DNA of 64,000 nucleotides from Polynucleobacter sp. MWH-Spelu-300-X4 (GCF_018687515.1 NZ_CP061294.1:434001-498000), one strand, 5' to 3'; numbered from the stretch's first letter, positions 1 to 10,711 are shown. Notes: generated from the sequence alone by a model not told the origin. Translations and numbers: made by a program.

Positions 1-1391
1 CCATAAATTTTGTAGGCAGTGATCGTCGGGCGAGAGGCGTTGTTGTCAATAAGATGCAAGTCGTCAGCGGCTATTAAGTGATCGGGTAGCGCTATTGACT
101 CAATTTGAGTTAAGGATGAGATACGGTAAATAAAGAAAATGCAGGCTAAAACCAGTCCCGCTTCAACAGCCACAGTTAGATCAAAAATAACTGTTAAAAA
201 GAAAGTGCCCAAAAGAACTGAGCGATAAGTGAGATTAAATTGTTTTAAGCGTTTGAATTCATGGATATCAAACATATTCCATGCGATATAAATCAAAATG
301 GCTGCTAATGCCGCTAATGGAATATCAACAGCTAACGGCGCTGCTAAGACCATGATCGATAGAATCACGATGGAATGAATGATTCCTGATATCGGGGACT
401 GAGCGCCTGCCTTAGCGTTTGTGGCAGTTCTTGCAATGGTTCCCGTGACTGGCAGGCCGCCAAAAAATGGCACGATCATATTGGCAATGCCTTGCCCCAT
501 GAGTTCTTGATTAGGATTGTGTTTATCGTCTGAAAGATTGTCTGCTACTCGAGCACATAACAGTGACTCAATCGCACCTAGGATGGCGATTGTTAATGTT
601 GGCGCAAATAGATATTTGGCTGTTTCCCAATCTAAATTCGGAATGGTTGGGGTGGGTAAGCTATTAGGTATGCTGCCAAAACGTGTGCCAATGGTGGTGA
701 TGGGTAGCTCTAGTAATTTACTAATGACAGTTGCTGTCATCAAGGCAACAATGATTCCTGGAATATTGTTAAGCCATGGCCAATGTTTCGTTAGAGGCGC
801 AATGATTTTTGGCCAAAGAATGATGATTAAGAGTGAGCCAGCGCAAACTAGTGTGGCGTAGGGGTTGGCCGTGTTGGCATGAACTGCGAAAGCATGTATT
901 TGTGAAAAGAAATCACCAGACAGTTTGCTGATTTCAAGGCCAAATGCATCACGTATTTGAGACAGGCCAATTAGAACCGCAATACCACTAGTGAAGCCAA
1001 TAATGATTGCTACGGGGATGAAGCGAATAAGATTGCCGACTCTTAAGAGGCCCATGGTAAACAGTAAAGAGCCTGCTAAAAATGTGGACAGAATTAAATT
1101 AGGCACACCATAACGCTCGACAATGCCGTACACGATGACAACAAATGCTCCGGCAGGTCCTCCAATTTGAACTTTGCTGCCACCAAATGCTGAGATTAAA
1201 AAACCACCAATTACTGCGGAAATTAAACCTGCTTCAGGTTTGAGACCTGAAGCAATCGCAAAAGCAATGGCGAGCGGTAAAGCAATCACGCCAACCGTGA
1301 TGCCGCTACTTAAATCTTTAACAAAATGTTTGCTAGAGTAGCCTTTAGCGGCGTCAACGATTTTGGGTCGAAAACGCGCTAAATGAATCAT
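1..1391 (-). CDS. SulP family inorganic anion transporter (partial, C-terminus beyond left edge)
   Basis: The minus strand is open from an ATG at 1391 to the window edge, about 463 codons. The translation starts [19 protein letters not shown] and soon shows the SulP hallmarks: the [20 protein letters not shown] helix followed by a [10 protein letters not shown] stretch. Several more hydrophobic segments follow, and the last visible residues (near [13 protein letters not shown]) look like the start of a cytoplasmic STAS domain. SulP proteins are inner-membrane transporters of sulfate, bicarbonate or other anions; the substrate cannot be told from sequence. Its ATG overlaps the metG TGA by four bases (ATGA), so it is probably translated by coupling to metG. 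The end of the STAS domain is not in the window. Confidence 0.88.
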   Translation of the reverse strand, partial: MIHLARFRPKIVDAAKGYSSKHFVKDLSSGITVGVIALPLAIAFAIASGLKPEAGLISAVIGGFLISAFGGSKVQIGGPAGAFVVIVYGIVERYGVPNLILSTFLAGSLLFTMGLLRVGNLIRFIPVAIIIGFTSGIAVLIGLSQIRDAFGLEISKLSGDFFSQIHAFAVHANTANPYATLVCAGSLLIIILWPKIIAPLTKHWPWLNNIPGIIVALMTATVISKLLELPITTIGTRFGSIPNSLPTPTIPNLDWETAKYLFAPTLTIAILGAIESLLCARVADNLSDDKHNPNQELMGQGIANMIVPFFGGLPVTGTIARTATNAKAGAQSPISGIIHSIVILSIMVLAAPLAVDIPLAALAAILIYIAWNMFDIHEFKRLKQFNLTYRSVLLGTFFLTVIFDLTVAVEAGLVLACIFFIYRISSLTQIESIALPDHLIAADDLHLIDNNASRPTITAYKIY

Positions 1392-3055
1392 TGCTGGTTG
1401 GCGGCGATTAACTTATCAATTAAGGCCGGATCAATTCGGGTCATTAAATGTTGATAAGGGTTGACGGCTTGCTGACTATGAATAGATTGTTTGATATCAG
1501 CCCATGCCATTGGCGCGATACCAAAAAATTTTTCAACATTAGCAGCAACTTCAGGAATCACAGGTTTAAGGTAAAGCGTTAAACGTCTAAAAGCCTCAAG
1601 TGTGACGCTGCAAACAGTTTGCAATTCTTTTTCGCGAGTTGGATCTTTGGCTATTTCCCATGGCTTATTGGTATCAACAAATGCGTTAACAGCATCGGCT
1701 AATTCCATCACGGTGCGTAGTGCTTTCGCGTATTCGCGGCTTTCATATAAGTTGGCAATCTCTTCGCTAGCATCAGCTAATTGTGTCAAGAGTGGATGAC
1801 TCATTGCCGCATCATCGACTAAACCATTAAAGCGTTTAACTAGGAAGCCCGCGCTACGGCTAGCAATATTGATATATTTACCTAATAAATCACTGTTGAC
1901 GCGAGCAGTAAAGTCTTGAAGATTTAGATCCAAGTCTTCCATAGAAGCATTTAATTTTGCCGCGAAGTAATAGCGTAACCATTCTGGGTTAAGGCCGCAT
2001 TCAATCACGCTGTTGGCGGTAATGAAGGTGCCGCGAGATTTACTCATCTTTTCGCCATCAACTGTTAAGAAGCCATGTGCGAATACGTTGGTTGGTGTGC
2101 GATGTCCTGAAAAATGTAAGGTCGCTGGCCAAAAGAGTGTGTGGAAATAAAGAATATCTTTGCCGATGAAGTGATACTGCTCGGTAGTTGTATCAGGCTT
2201 AATCCACTCGTTAAAGTCCAAGCCTTTTTGTTTGCATAAATTAGAGAAGCTAGCGTAATAACCAATTGGAGCATCTAACCAAACATAAAAATATTTACCT
2301 GGGGCATCGGGGATTTCGAAGCCAAAGTAAGGCGCATCTCTAGAAATATCCCAGTCGCCCAATTTGCTTTCGCCAGGTTCGCCAACCCATTCTTTCATTT
2401 TGTTTTTGGCTTCGGCTTGCAAAGGTGTTTTTACCTGAGTCCATTCACGTAAGAAAGCTTCGCAACGTGGATCGGAGAGTTTGAAGAAATAATGGTCTGA
2501 TATTTTTCGGATGGGCGTGGCACCGCTCACAACAGAGAATGGATTTTTCAAGTCTGTTGGTGCGTAAGTAGCACCACATTTTTCGCAAGAATCACCATAT
2601 TGATCTTTTGCCCCACATTTAGGACATTCACCTTTGATAAAGCGATCTGGCAAAAACATTTCTTTGACAGGGTCGTAAGCTTGTTCAATGGCGCGTTTCT
2701 CAATTAATCCAGCATCTCTTAGTTTGATATAGATTTCTTCGGATAGAACTTTGTTCTCGTCACTATCGGTTGAGTAGTAGTTATCAAAAGATACTAAGAA
2801 GTTATCAAAGTCTCTCTTATGTTCTTTCCAGACATTAGCAATTAGTTCTTTAGGAGTGATGCCTTCTTTTTCTGCCCGCAACATAATCGGCGTGCCATGA
2901 GTATCATCTGCTCCAACGTAGTGAACTTCATGTCCACGCATTCTTTGGAAGCGAACCCAAATGTCGGTTTGTATATATTCCACCAAATGACCAATATGAA
3001 TTTGGCCGTTGGCGTAGGGGAGGGCTGAGGTAACTAGAATTCGACGCATAGGCAT
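1388..3055 (-). CDS. metG: Methionyl-tRNA synthetase
   Basis: This cytoplasmic class I synthetase charges tRNA-Met. The HIGH motif is at residues 20-23 and KMSKS at 336-340. Between them lies a zinc knuckle with Cys144/Cys147 and Cys157/Cys160, the arrangement of the MetG1 type. The protein has 555 residues, shorter than the roughly 677-residue E. coli enzyme. It ends after the anticodon-binding helices, so the C-terminal dimerising tRNA-binding domain is absent. The start MPMRR could also be the Met two codons later; this changes nothing functional. It is divergent from mrp across about 60 bases and is overlapped at its stop by the SulP gene. The identification is secure. Confidence 0.97.
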   Translation of the reverse strand: MPMRRILVTSALPYANGQIHIGHLVEYIQTDIWVRFQRMRGHEVHYVGADDTHGTPIMLRAEKEGITPKELIANVWKEHKRDFDNFLVSFDNYYSTDSDENKVLSEEIYIKLRDAGLIEKRAIEQAYDPVKEMFLPDRFIKGECPKCGAKDQYGDSCEKCGATYAPTDLKNPFSVVSGATPIRKISDHYFFKLSDPRCEAFLREWTQVKTPLQAEAKNKMKEWVGEPGESKLGDWDISRDAPYFGFEIPDAPGKYFYVWLDAPIGYYASFSNLCKQKGLDFNEWIKPDTTTEQYHFIGKDILYFHTLFWPATLHFSGHRTPTNVFAHGFLTVDGEKMSKSRGTFITANSVIECGLNPEWLRYYFAAKLNASMEDLDLNLQDFTARVNSDLLGKYINIASRSAGFLVKRFNGLVDDAAMSHPLLTQLADASEEIANLYESREYAKALRTVMELADAVNAFVDTNKPWEIAKDPTREKELQTVCSVTLEAFRRLTLYLKPVIPEVAANVEKFFGIAPMAWADIKQSIHSQQAVNPYQHLMTRIDPALIDKLIAANQQ

Positions 3056-3117
3056 AGATTTTAGTCTGCAGATATAGTTATTACCTGAAATTACATAAAT
3101 AGTACCGGGAGACAGAT

Positions 3118-4206
3118 GTGGCAGTAACCGTAGAAAATATCCAAAATGCGCTTCAAACCGTTATAGATCCTAATACCGGGAAAGATCTGGTCAGCACAAA
3201 ATCAGTAAAAAACATCAAAATAAATGGTGCTGATGTGAGTTTTGAAGTGGTCTTGGGTTACCCAGCTAAGAGCCAAATTGACCTTATTAAGAAGGCGGTT
3301 ATTGAAGCTGTTCAGAAGGTGCCTGGTGTTGGCAATGTTGATGCCAATGTCACGATGGCGATTGTGGCGCATGCGGTTCAACGTGGTGTGAAGCTCTTGC
3401 CTAACGTGAAAAACATTATTGCGGTTTCTAGTGGTAAAGGTGGGGTAGGTAAATCCACCACGGCTGCTAACTTGGCATTAGCTTTGGCCGCTGAGGGCGC
3501 AACAGTGGGAGTGTTGGATGCTGATATTTACGGTCCGAGCCAGCCAATGATGTTGGGCGTTCGTGGCCGTCCGGAAACAATAGTTGAAAATACTTTAGAG
3601 CCTTTAAGAGCTTATGGTCTACAGGTCATGTCGATTGGTTTCTTAATTGATGCTGATAATCCAATGGTCTGGCGCGGCCCAATGGCTACTTCTGCCATGG
3701 AACAATTATTGCAACAAACAAATTGGCAAGATTTGGACTATCTCATCGTTGATATGCCGCCAGGAACGGGGGATATTCAGTTAACGCTTTCTCAAAAAGT
3801 ACCAGTAACGGGCGCCATTGTTGTAACAACACCTCAAGACATTGCATTACTTGATGCTAAAAAAGGTCTCAAGATGTTTGAGAAAGTGGGCATTCCTATT
3901 TTGGGTATCGTAGAAAACATGAGTATTTATGTTTGCCCTAATTGCAATCATCAAGAGCATATTTTTGGTGAGGGCGGTGGTCAAAAAATGTGTGAGCAAT
4001 ATGGTGTTGATTTCTTGGGTAGCTTGCCATTAAATCTTTCGATTCGCGAACAGGCAGACTCAGGTAAGCCGACGGTAGTCGCAGAGCCAGATAGTGCTAT
4101 TAGTGATATTTATAAAACGATTGCTAGAAAAGTTGCGATTCAAGTTGCAGAGATGTCTAAAGATATGACAAGTAAGTTCCCTAACATTGTTGTGAAAAAT
4201 ACTTAG
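3118..4206 (+). CDS. apbC: Iron-sulfur cluster carrier, Mrp/ApbC family P-loop ATPase
   Basis: The protein carries and transfers Fe-S clusters to apo-proteins in the cytoplasm. An N-terminal MIP18/DUF59-like domain covers roughly residues 1-90. A ParA/MinD-type NTPase domain follows, with the deviant Walker [10 protein letters not shown] at 106-114 and the family motif [10 protein letters not shown] at 135-144. The CxxC pair Cys274/Cys277 is the expected cluster-binding site at the dimer interface. The 362-residue length is normal. The start is a GTG preceded by a purine-rich GGGAGACAG; no ATG in this frame fits better. It is divergent from metG and ends at a strong hairpin terminator. Confidence 0.95.
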   Translation: MAVTVENIQNALQTVIDPNTGKDLVSTKSVKNIKINGADVSFEVVLGYPAKSQIDLIKKAVIEAVQKVPGVGNVDANVTMAIVAHAVQRGVKLLPNVKNIIAVSSGKGGVGKSTTAANLALALAAEGATVGVLDADIYGPSQPMMLGVRGRPETIVENTLEPLRAYGLQVMSIGFLIDADNPMVWRGPMATSAMEQLLQQTNWQDLDYLIVDMPPGTGDIQLTLSQKVPVTGAIVVTTPQDIALLDAKKGLKMFEKVGIPILGIVENMSIYVCPNCNHQEHIFGEGGGQKMCEQYGVDFLGSLPLNLSIREQADSGKPTVVAEPDSAISDIYKTIARKVAIQVAEMSKDMTSKFPNIVVKNT

Positions 4207-4230
4207 ACTAAAACCTTTCATTAAGCCCAT

Positions 4231-4258
4231 AAAAAAGCGACCCTAAGGTCGCTTTTTT
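4231..4258 (+). terminator. Rho-independent terminator after apbC
   Basis: A 12-base stem AAAAAAGCGACC / GGTCGCTTTTTT encloses the loop CTAA and ends in a T run, 25 bases after the apbC stop. The A-rich 5' arm means it could also work on the opposite strand for the flavoprotein gene. Confidence 0.9.
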
Positions 4259-4353
4259 ATTTTCAAACTTTATTCTTTGATTTTATTTCTTTGTGCGTGG
4301 CTGGGTAACATGACTTAACGTTATTAACCGTTAGCTAATCCATTAACCAGGCA

Positions 4354-5730
4354 TCAACCAAACATATCTTCATACATGGTGCCTGCCCACTTGAAATTAT
4401 CCGCAACAAACTTGCTACTTCGATCGTTGTAGTCAATTTGAGTTTGTTCAATGATGCCTTTTTCGTTGATCTTGTAATCAAATTGAACATTCAAAGCTTC
4501 TTTGGGTGTGCCATTGACCATCATGTAGCAAAGGTTGTCTGGTAATGACACTTCTGGATTTCTGCCGGCTAGGCGTTCGGCAATATATTTTGCGACGATC
4601 CGACCATGGCGATTCGCGATGTGACCACTTTTTGGATAGAACAGGAATTGTGGTGATACCAAGCCAACAGCGTCACCAATCACATACACGCGATCATCTT
4701 TTTTGAGGTGAAGCATCTTGTTGTCGACTTCAGCCCATCCAGTTGCTTTGCCTGTGGTTGGGTTCACGCCAATGCCACCAGTTTTCCAAATAAGGTCGCC
4801 CGCTTGGTGAGGCGCCATCAAGACGGCGTGATCAAACTTCATATCACCAGCCGCAGTTTTGATGGTTTTGTTAAATGGATCAATTTCTTGAATATGTGCA
4901 TTAGGCACATATTCAATATAGTCTTTGTAAAGTTCTTTGAAGGCCCGTTTGAATCCTAAGTTAATAGGTCTGACATCATCTTTGTGATCCAAGATGGTGA
5001 CTTTCGCTTTAATCTTGTTTGTCTTGAAATGCCACGCAATCATGCAAGCTCTTTCATAGGGAGATGGTGGGCAGCGTTGAGGCGGGGGAGGAAGTGTCAT
5101 GACCCAGTCACCGCCTTTAAATGAATGAATAGCTTTCTTTAAATTGAAATGCTCATGGTTTGGAATATAAGCAGCTGGGAATTTTGACTTGGTTGCATCA
5201 ATCATGGTTCTATCATTGCCAAACCAAGCTTCATAGTTGTAGCGAATGCCGGGCGCAATGATTAGAAAATCATAATCAATGCTACCTAAGCTGGTAACTA
5301 CTTTTCTAATGCTGCGATCAATATCTAAAATTTCACACTGGATAAATTTATAACCGTATTTTTGTGAAGTAGCTAAATAGTCATGAATTAAAAAGCTTGT
5401 ATCAACCATATCAACAAGCCATTTATTGCTAATAGGGCAAGAAAAAAATACTGGGTTCCGTTCAAGTAGGATCACTTCTGCTTCTGGCGCTAACTGACGC
5501 AAATGTTTGGCGGCAGTTGATCCGCCCCAGCCACCACCAGCGATCACAATGCGCGTTGCTTTACCCTTGGTCAGTAGGGTGTCTGTTGAACTGCCAATTA
5601 AGAATGGTTTAGCAACATTAGGTGTTAGGGATTCTGGGGAGTTAGTTGAACTACTTGCGCATGCGCCTAATAAAGACCCTGTGCCTGCGGCAATGCCTGC
5701 CCCTAAAAATTGGCGACGATTCATGCTCAT
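4354..5730 (-). CDS. Flavocytochrome c sulfide dehydrogenase-like flavoprotein subunit (FccB/SoxF family)
   Basis: The N-terminus has a twin-arginine motif (NRRQFLGAG) followed by a hydrophobic stretch and LLGAC, which also reads as a lipobox, so the protein is probably a folded periplasmic, possibly membrane-anchored, flavoprotein. The FAD-binding motif IVIAGGGWGGSTAAK lies at 61-75. Cys220 (in RCPPSPYERAC) and Cys401 (in LCYMM) match the positions of the redox-active cysteine pair of FccB, from memory of that family. The C-terminus MYEDMFG also resembles it. FccB normally donates electrons from sulfide to a c-type cytochrome subunit; no fccA lies next to it. Its role here is unknown. It may oxidise sulfide, polysulfide or another thiol for the respiratory chain. 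Confidence 0.82.
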   Translation of the reverse strand: MSMNRRQFLGAGIAAGTGSLLGACASSSTNSPESLTPNVAKPFLIGSSTDTLLTKGKATRIVIAGGGWGGSTAAKHLRQLAPEAEVILLERNPVFFSCPISNKWLVDMVDTSFLIHDYLATSQKYGYKFIQCEILDIDRSIRKVVTSLGSIDYDFLIIAPGIRYNYEAWFGNDRTMIDATKSKFPAAYIPNHEHFNLKKAIHSFKGGDWVMTLPPPPQRCPPSPYERACMIAWHFKTNKIKAKVTILDHKDDVRPINLGFKRAFKELYKDYIEYVPNAHIQEIDPFNKTIKTAAGDMKFDHAVLMAPHQAGDLIWKTGGIGVNPTTGKATGWAEVDNKMLHLKKDDRVYVIGDAVGLVSPQFLFYPKSGHIANRHGRIVAKYIAERLAGRNPEVSLPDNLCYMMVNGTPKEALNVQFDYKINEKGIIEQTQIDYNDRSSKFVADNFKWAGTMYEDMFG

Positions 5731-6082
5731 GAGCGTCTCCTAACTAAAAATGAAAAATAAGTCATCGCGTCCATGGGGCATGGATAGAGTTGGAACATGG
5801 GTTTTTTCTCCACAGTGTTTGGGCTCCAACTGAGCACCGGACAAGCACTTGATCAGAATTTCGCGTGGCAAAACTACTGATGAATTGAGCCTTTAATTTA
5901 ACAGCAAAATTTTCTAAGGGCAATTAAGTAAAAATAGTATTGCGGCGCAGCAAAATATATTCAATCTGGATCTTCGTAAAACCTAGGGAAAACACTAGAT
6001 GAATTGAGGTGTTATCAACTGCAAATTGTATGCAAAAGTATTAATATCACTTTTGTAGTTTTTATTAATCTAAGGAGACCAT
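5731..6082. other. Divergent intergenic region upstream of the formate dehydrogenase operon
   Basis: These 352 bases separate the FccB-like gene (minus) from the formate dehydrogenase operon (plus) and must hold both promoters. I see no gene. A good ribosome binding site, AAGGAG at 6072-6077, precedes the fdh ATG at 6083. I looked for a sigma-54 -24/-12 pair and for an FNR-type TTGAT-N4-ATCAA site and found neither convincingly. The rest is AT-rich without a recognisable operator. Confidence 0.6.
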
Positions 6083-9000
6083 ATGTCACAGATGAATCTG
6101 ACACGTCGCCAATTCTTCAAATTGGCTGGGTCGGGTGTGGGTGTGACGAGTATGACTGCGATGGGTCTTGCAGAAGCTGCGGATCCAGTATTTTCGAAGC
6201 CATACAAGTTAGAAAAAACCACAGAAACCCGAAGTACTTGCCCTTATTGCTCAGTGAGCTGCGGTGTATTGATGTACAGCCGTAAAGATAAAGATGGCAA
6301 GCTAAAAGTGATGCACGTTGAAGGGGATCCAGATAATCCTGTTAACAAAGGCACGCTTTGCCCTAAAGGCGCTGGTCTTCTAGAAATGATTGAAAGTCCC
6401 AACCGTTTGCAATTTCCTGAAATCCGCGAAGCGGGTAGCAAGGAGTGGAAGCGTATTTCTTGGGAGGAGGCCTTAAATCGTGTGGCTAAGCACATGAAGG
6501 CTGACCGCGACCAGCATTTTGTAGAAAAAAATGCGGATGGTGTAACGGTTAATCACTGGAATACATTTGGTGCGTTGATTAGTTCTGCCTCTAATAATGA
6601 AGCGGGTTATTTATCGCATAAGGTTTTACGATCACTAGGTGTTGTTGCTCTAGATACACAAGCGCGTATTTGACACGCTCCAACCGTGGCCAGTTTGGGC
6701 CCGACATTTGGACGCGGCGCGATGACGAATCATTGGGCAGATATTAAAAATGCCGATGTAATTGTGATCATGGGCGGTAACGCTGCTGAAGCACATCCAT
6801 GTGGATTTAAATATGTGGTGGAAGCTAAAGCTAAGCGTGGCGCAAAACTTGTGGTGGTGGATCCTCGATTCACTCGTTCTGCTGCTGTAGCTGATTACTA
6901 TGCACCGATTCGTTCGGGTGCGGATATCGCTTTCTTAGGCGGCGTGATTAATTACTTGTTATCTAATAACAAGATTCATCATGAGTATGTGAAGAATTAC
7001 ACCAATGCAGCCTTCTTGATTAATCCAGAGTTTGGATTTAAAGATGGTTTGTTCACTGGCTACGATGAGGCGAAACGCTCTTATTCAAAAGCAACGTGGA
7101 CATATCAGATGGATGGCCAGTATGCAAAAGTAGATCCGACATTACAGGATCCAAATTGTGTGTTCCAGCATATGAAACGCCATTTCTCACGTTACACACC
7201 AGATATGGTGAGTAAGGTAACAGGCACACCTAAAGATCAATTCTTGAAAGTGTGTGAAATGATGGCTTCTACAGCCCCTGGTAACAAGACAATGACTATC
7301 TTGTATGCCTTGGGTTGGACGCAGCATTCCATTGGTTCTGAAAATATCCGTACGATGGCCATGATTCAGTTGCTATTAGGCAATATGGGTATGGCGGGTG
7401 GTGGTGTGAACGCTTTACGCGGCCACGCTAACGTTCAAGGTATTACAGATCAATGTCTATACAGTGAAGTGTTGCCAGGTTACTTGTCAGCGCCAACTGT
7501 TGCTGATCCAAGTTACAAGGTTTATATCGATAAGCGCACGCCTAAAGCCTTGCGTCCTAATCAAATGAACTTCCCACAAAACTTCCCTAAGTGGTTTAAC
7601 AGCTTAATGAAGGCGTGGTACGGTGATAAGGCGACGAAGGATAACGATTTTGCCTATGACTGGGTACCTAAGAAAGATGGCGCTTATGACATCTTGGATA
7701 TTTTTGAGCGTATGCACCAAGGAAAGATGAACGGATTTATGTGTTCAGGCTTTAATCCATTGGCTGCGGTTGCTAATAAAAACAAGATTGGTGCGGCATT
7801 ATCTAAGTTGAAATACTTAGTGGTAATTGACCCGCTTGCAACAGAAACAAGTGAGTTCTGGAAGAATTATGGTGAGTACAACGATGTTGATACTGCTTCA
7901 ATTCAAACAGAAGTGATTCGTTTACCAGGCACATGTTTTGCTGAGCAAGATGGTTCATTTACTAATTCAAGCCGTGTGATTCAGTGGCATTGGAAAGCTG
8001 CTGATGGCCCAGGTGAATCTAAGTCAGACCAAGAAATTATTGCTTCTATATTCACGAAGCTTCGCGGTATGTATAAAGCTCAAGGTGGTAAGTATTCTGC
8101 GCCAATCTTGAATTTGACATGGGACTATAAGAACCCAACATATCCAGCAGCGGATGAATTGTTGCGTGAGATCAGTGGTAAGACCATGGTTCAGATTAAA
8201 GATCCAACCGGCAAAGTATTGCTTGAGCCTGGTGATCAGTTAACGGGCTTTGCGCAATTGCGTGATGATGGCGGTACTGCTTGCGGTAACTGGATTTATT
8301 CAGGTTCATGGAATAAGCAGGGCAATATGACTGCGCGTCGTGATCCAACGGATACATCTGATCAAAATCTTGGACAGTCTGCTAACTGGGGCTTTGCATG
8401 GCCTGCAAATCGCCGCATTCTTTATAACCGTGCGTCTGCCGATATGAATGGTAAGCCATGGGATGAGAAGCGTGCTGTGATTAAGTGGTTGGGTGATAAG
8501 TGGGGTGGTAATGATATCCCTGATATGCGACCAAACGCTAAACCTGAAGAGAACGTGATGCCATTCATCATGACTCCAGAAGGTGTGGCGCGTTTGTTTG
8601 CTCCAGCGATGGCCGAAGGCCCATTCCCTGAACACTATGAGCCATTCGAAACTCCATTGGCGGCTAACCCAATGCATCCGAAGAATCCAAAAGCTAAGTC
8701 AAACCCAGCTGCTCGTGTTTATAAGAACGATATGGCACAGTTTGGTAGTGCGAAGGATTACCCGTATATTGCCACTACCTATCGTTTGGTTGAGCACTTC
8801 CACTATTGGACAAAGCACTCTGAGTTGAATGCGATTATTCAACCTGAGTCGATTGTTGAGATTAGTGAGGCCTTGGCTAAAGAGCGTGGTATTAAGTCGG
8901 GTGATAAGGTGAAGGTAACTTCAGCGCGTGGTTTCGTGAAAGCGAAAGCAGTTGTAACCAAGCGTATGAAGGCTTTGGATGTTGACGGACAGAAGGTTTA

Positions 9001-9145
9001 TCACGTCGGTATTCCAATTCACTACGGCTTCAAAGGTGTTGCAAAGCCAAGTCAATTGGCAAATACATTGACACCATTCGTGGGTGACGCGAACTCTCAA
9101 ACACCAGAGTTCAAGACATTCTTAGTCAACATTGAGAAAGTATAA
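6083..9145 (+). CDS. Formate dehydrogenase, catalytic alpha subunit, selenocysteine-containing
   Basis: This is the periplasmic molybdenum (or tungsten) bis-MGD enzyme that oxidises formate to CO2, 1020 residues if the in-frame TGA at codon 197 is read as selenocysteine. The context ARI-U-HAPTVASLGPTFGRG is the classic FdnG/FdoG active site. A twin-arginine signal (TRRQFFK, residues 7-13) exports the folded protein. A [4Fe-4S] cluster is bound by Cys53, Cys56, Cys60 and Cys93. The C-terminal 150 or so residues form the molybdopterin-dinucleotide domain. A standard gene caller would split it at 6673. Twelve bases separate it from the beta subunit. Selenocysteine insertion genes lie just downstream, which supports recoding rather than a broken gene. 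Confidence 0.96.
6671..6701 (+). promoter_or_regulatory. Selenocysteine UGA codon and candidate bacterial SECIS hairpin
   Basis: TGA at 6671-6673 lies in frame with both halves of the formate dehydrogenase. Starting 15 bases after it, GGCC (6688-6691) can pair with GGCC (6698-6701) around the six-base loop AGTTTG. The loop begins 18 bases after the UGA and has a guanine in its first two positions, as expected for SelB-binding bacterial SECIS elements. The CCAA/TTGG segments outside the stem may extend it. The UGA recoding is near certain; the exact fold is inferred by eye. Confidence 0.8.
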
Positions 9146-9156
9146 GGAGAGACGAC

Positions 9157-10032
9157 ATGGCTACTCAAGCACTTCACGTCGTAGCTCGCTCAGCGACGAC
9201 TATGACTCCACCCGCAGATGCGGCCAATGCAGTCGCAGTGGCTAAGCTTATCGATATTTCAAAATGTATCGGTTGTAAAGCTTGCCAAGTGGCTTGTATG
9301 GAATGGAATGAGACGCGTCCGGAAATTGGCACAAACGAGGGGGTTTATGACAATCCTCGTGATTTGAGTGCTAATGCTTGGACGGTGATGCGTTTTAATG
9401 AACTTGAGAATGAGCAGGGTGGTATTGATTGGCTTATCCGTAAGGATGGCTGTATGCACTGCGAAGAACCGGGTTGTATGAAAGCGTGTCCAAGTCCTGG
9501 CGCAATTATCAAGCTAAGCAATGGCATTATTGATTTCAATAGTGACAACTGTATTGGTTGTGGTTATTGCGTACAGGGTTGCCCATTCAATATCCCGCGC
9601 ATTTCTCCTACAACCAATAAGGCAACTAAGTGCACATTGTGTTCTGACCGTGTAACACAAGGTAAGGATCCTGCATGTGTATCAACTTGCCCAACAAAAG
9701 CGTTAACTTTTGGACCTAAGGAAGATCAAATTAAAGCCGCTGAAGAGCGTGTGAAAGATTTGAATGGCCGTGGGTATCAAAAAGCTGCTCTTTATAACCC
9801 TCAGGGTGTTGGTGGTACGCACGTGATGTATGTATTGCCACATGGGGATAAGCCAGAGAATTACAACGGCTTGCCTACTAATCCGTCCATTTCTCCAACT
9901 GTTGGAATTTGGAAGGGCATCATGAAACCTGTCGCATTGATCGCTATGGCTGCTGCGGTTTTAACGGGTGTAGTTCACTACGCCGTTAAAGGACCGAATA
10001 AAGTCGAAGATGATCACGATATCAAAGCGTAA
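9157..10032 (+). CDS. Formate dehydrogenase, iron-sulfur beta subunit
   Basis: The FdnH/FdoH-type subunit passes electrons from the catalytic subunit to the membrane cytochrome through four [4Fe-4S] clusters. The 291 residues contain four cysteine sets: 37/40/43/47, 99/102/107/111, 132/135/138/142 and 159/162/174/178. A single membrane helix at about residues 258-277 (KPVALIAMAAAVLTGVVHYA) anchors it, and it is expected to be carried through the Tat pore with the alpha subunit, since it has no signal of its own. The ATG follows an AAGGAGAG ribosome site, 12 bases after the alpha subunit. The short C-terminal tail is acidic. Confidence 0.96.
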   Translation: MATQALHVVARSATTMTPPADAANAVAVAKLIDISKCIGCKACQVACMEWNETRPEIGTNEGVYDNPRDLSANAWTVMRFNELENEQGGIDWLIRKDGCMHCEEPGCMKACPSPGAIIKLSNGIIDFNSDNCIGCGYCVQGCPFNIPRISPTTNKATKCTLCSDRVTQGKDPACVSTCPTKALTFGPKEDQIKAAEERVKDLNGRGYQKAALYNPQGVGGTHVMYVLPHGDKPENYNGLPTNPSISPTVGIWKGIMKPVALIAMAAAVLTGVVHYAVKGPNKVEDDHDIKA

Positions 10033-10043
10033 AGGAGAAGAGC

Positions 10044-10661
10044 ATGTCAAAAATAGTTCGCTATAGTGGCTCTGACCGAGTAACTCACATGTTGGTAGCT
10101 TTGTTGTTTATGTTGGCTGCTATATCGGGGTTAGCCTTTTTCCACCCTTCATTATTCTTTTTGAGTAATGTATTGGGTGGCGGTCAGCTATCACGCATCT
10201 TGCATCCGTTTATCGGCGTTGCTATGTTCGTGTTGTTTGTGGTGTTGTACTTTAAGTTCTGGCACCACAACATCCTGAATAAAAATGACCGTCAATGGCT
10301 AAAGCAAATCGGTGATGTGATTGCTAATCATGAAGAGCGCTTGCCTGAAGTGGGTCGTTATAACGGTGGTCAAAAACTCTTATTTTGGGTAATGACTATT
10401 GCGATGTTGTTGTTGGTGGTGACAGGTTTTGCTTTCTGGAGACCTTACTTTGCTAGCAACTTCGCTATTGATACGGTACGTCTGGCAGCGGTGGTTCATG
10501 CAGCTTCTGCAGCCGTATTAATTATCGGCATCATCGTGCACGTTTACGCTGCGATTTGGGTGAAAGGTACGATTGGCGCAATGAAGACGGGCTTTGTTTC
10601 TAGTGCTTGGGCTCGTAAGCATCATCCTGGTTGGTACAAGGAAATATCTGGTGGTAAATAA
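10044..10661 (+). CDS. Formate dehydrogenase, cytochrome b556 gamma subunit
   Basis: The FdnI/FdoI-type integral membrane subunit takes electrons from the beta subunit and reduces quinone. It has 205 residues with four hydrophobic helices (about 13-33, 52-72, 112-132 and 147-172). Histidines 15, 54, 152 and 166 lie in the helices and are the likely ligands of two b haems. The ATG follows AAAGGAGAAG, 11 bases after the beta subunit. It is the last gene before a strong terminator, so the three enzyme subunits form their own transcription unit. Confidence 0.95.
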   Translation: MSKIVRYSGSDRVTHMLVALLFMLAAISGLAFFHPSLFFLSNVLGGGQLSRILHPFIGVAMFVLFVVLYFKFWHHNILNKNDRQWLKQIGDVIANHEERLPEVGRYNGGQKLLFWVMTIAMLLLVVTGFAFWRPYFASNFAIDTVRLAAVVHAASAAVLIIGIIVHVYAAIWVKGTIGAMKTGFVSSAWARKHHPGWYKEISGGK

Positions 10662-10684
10662 CTAGAATTATTACCATTGTAAAA

Positions 10685-10711
10685 AAGGGGAAGAATGATA
10701 TTCTTCCCCTT
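10685..10711 (+). terminator. Terminator between the formate dehydrogenase subunits and fdhE
   Basis: An 11-base perfect stem AAGGGGAAGAA / TTCTTCCCCTT with the loop TGATA is followed by an AT-rich tract. It lies 23 bases after the gamma subunit stop and 36 bases before fdhE, so structural and maturation genes are at least partly separated in transcription. Confidence 0.85.

Noticed and set aside
517..861. 114-codon open frame on the plus strand
   Set aside because: It lies antisense within the SulP transporter, whose motifs are clear on the minus strand.
5731..6082. Sigma-54 promoter or FNR box for formate dehydrogenase
   Set aside because: TGGCAAAACTACTGAT and similar stretches do not have the correct -12 element, and no full TTGAT-N4-ATCAA was found by eye.
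6083..6673. The formate dehydrogenase as a truncated gene or pseudogene with a premature stop
   Set aside because: The stop is the UGA of the ARI-U-HAPT active site, the frame continues unchanged to 9145, and the Sec machinery is encoded downstream.
8306..8677. 123-codon open frame on the minus strand
   Set aside because: It is antisense to the formate dehydrogenase alpha subunit, with His/Trp-rich shadow composition.
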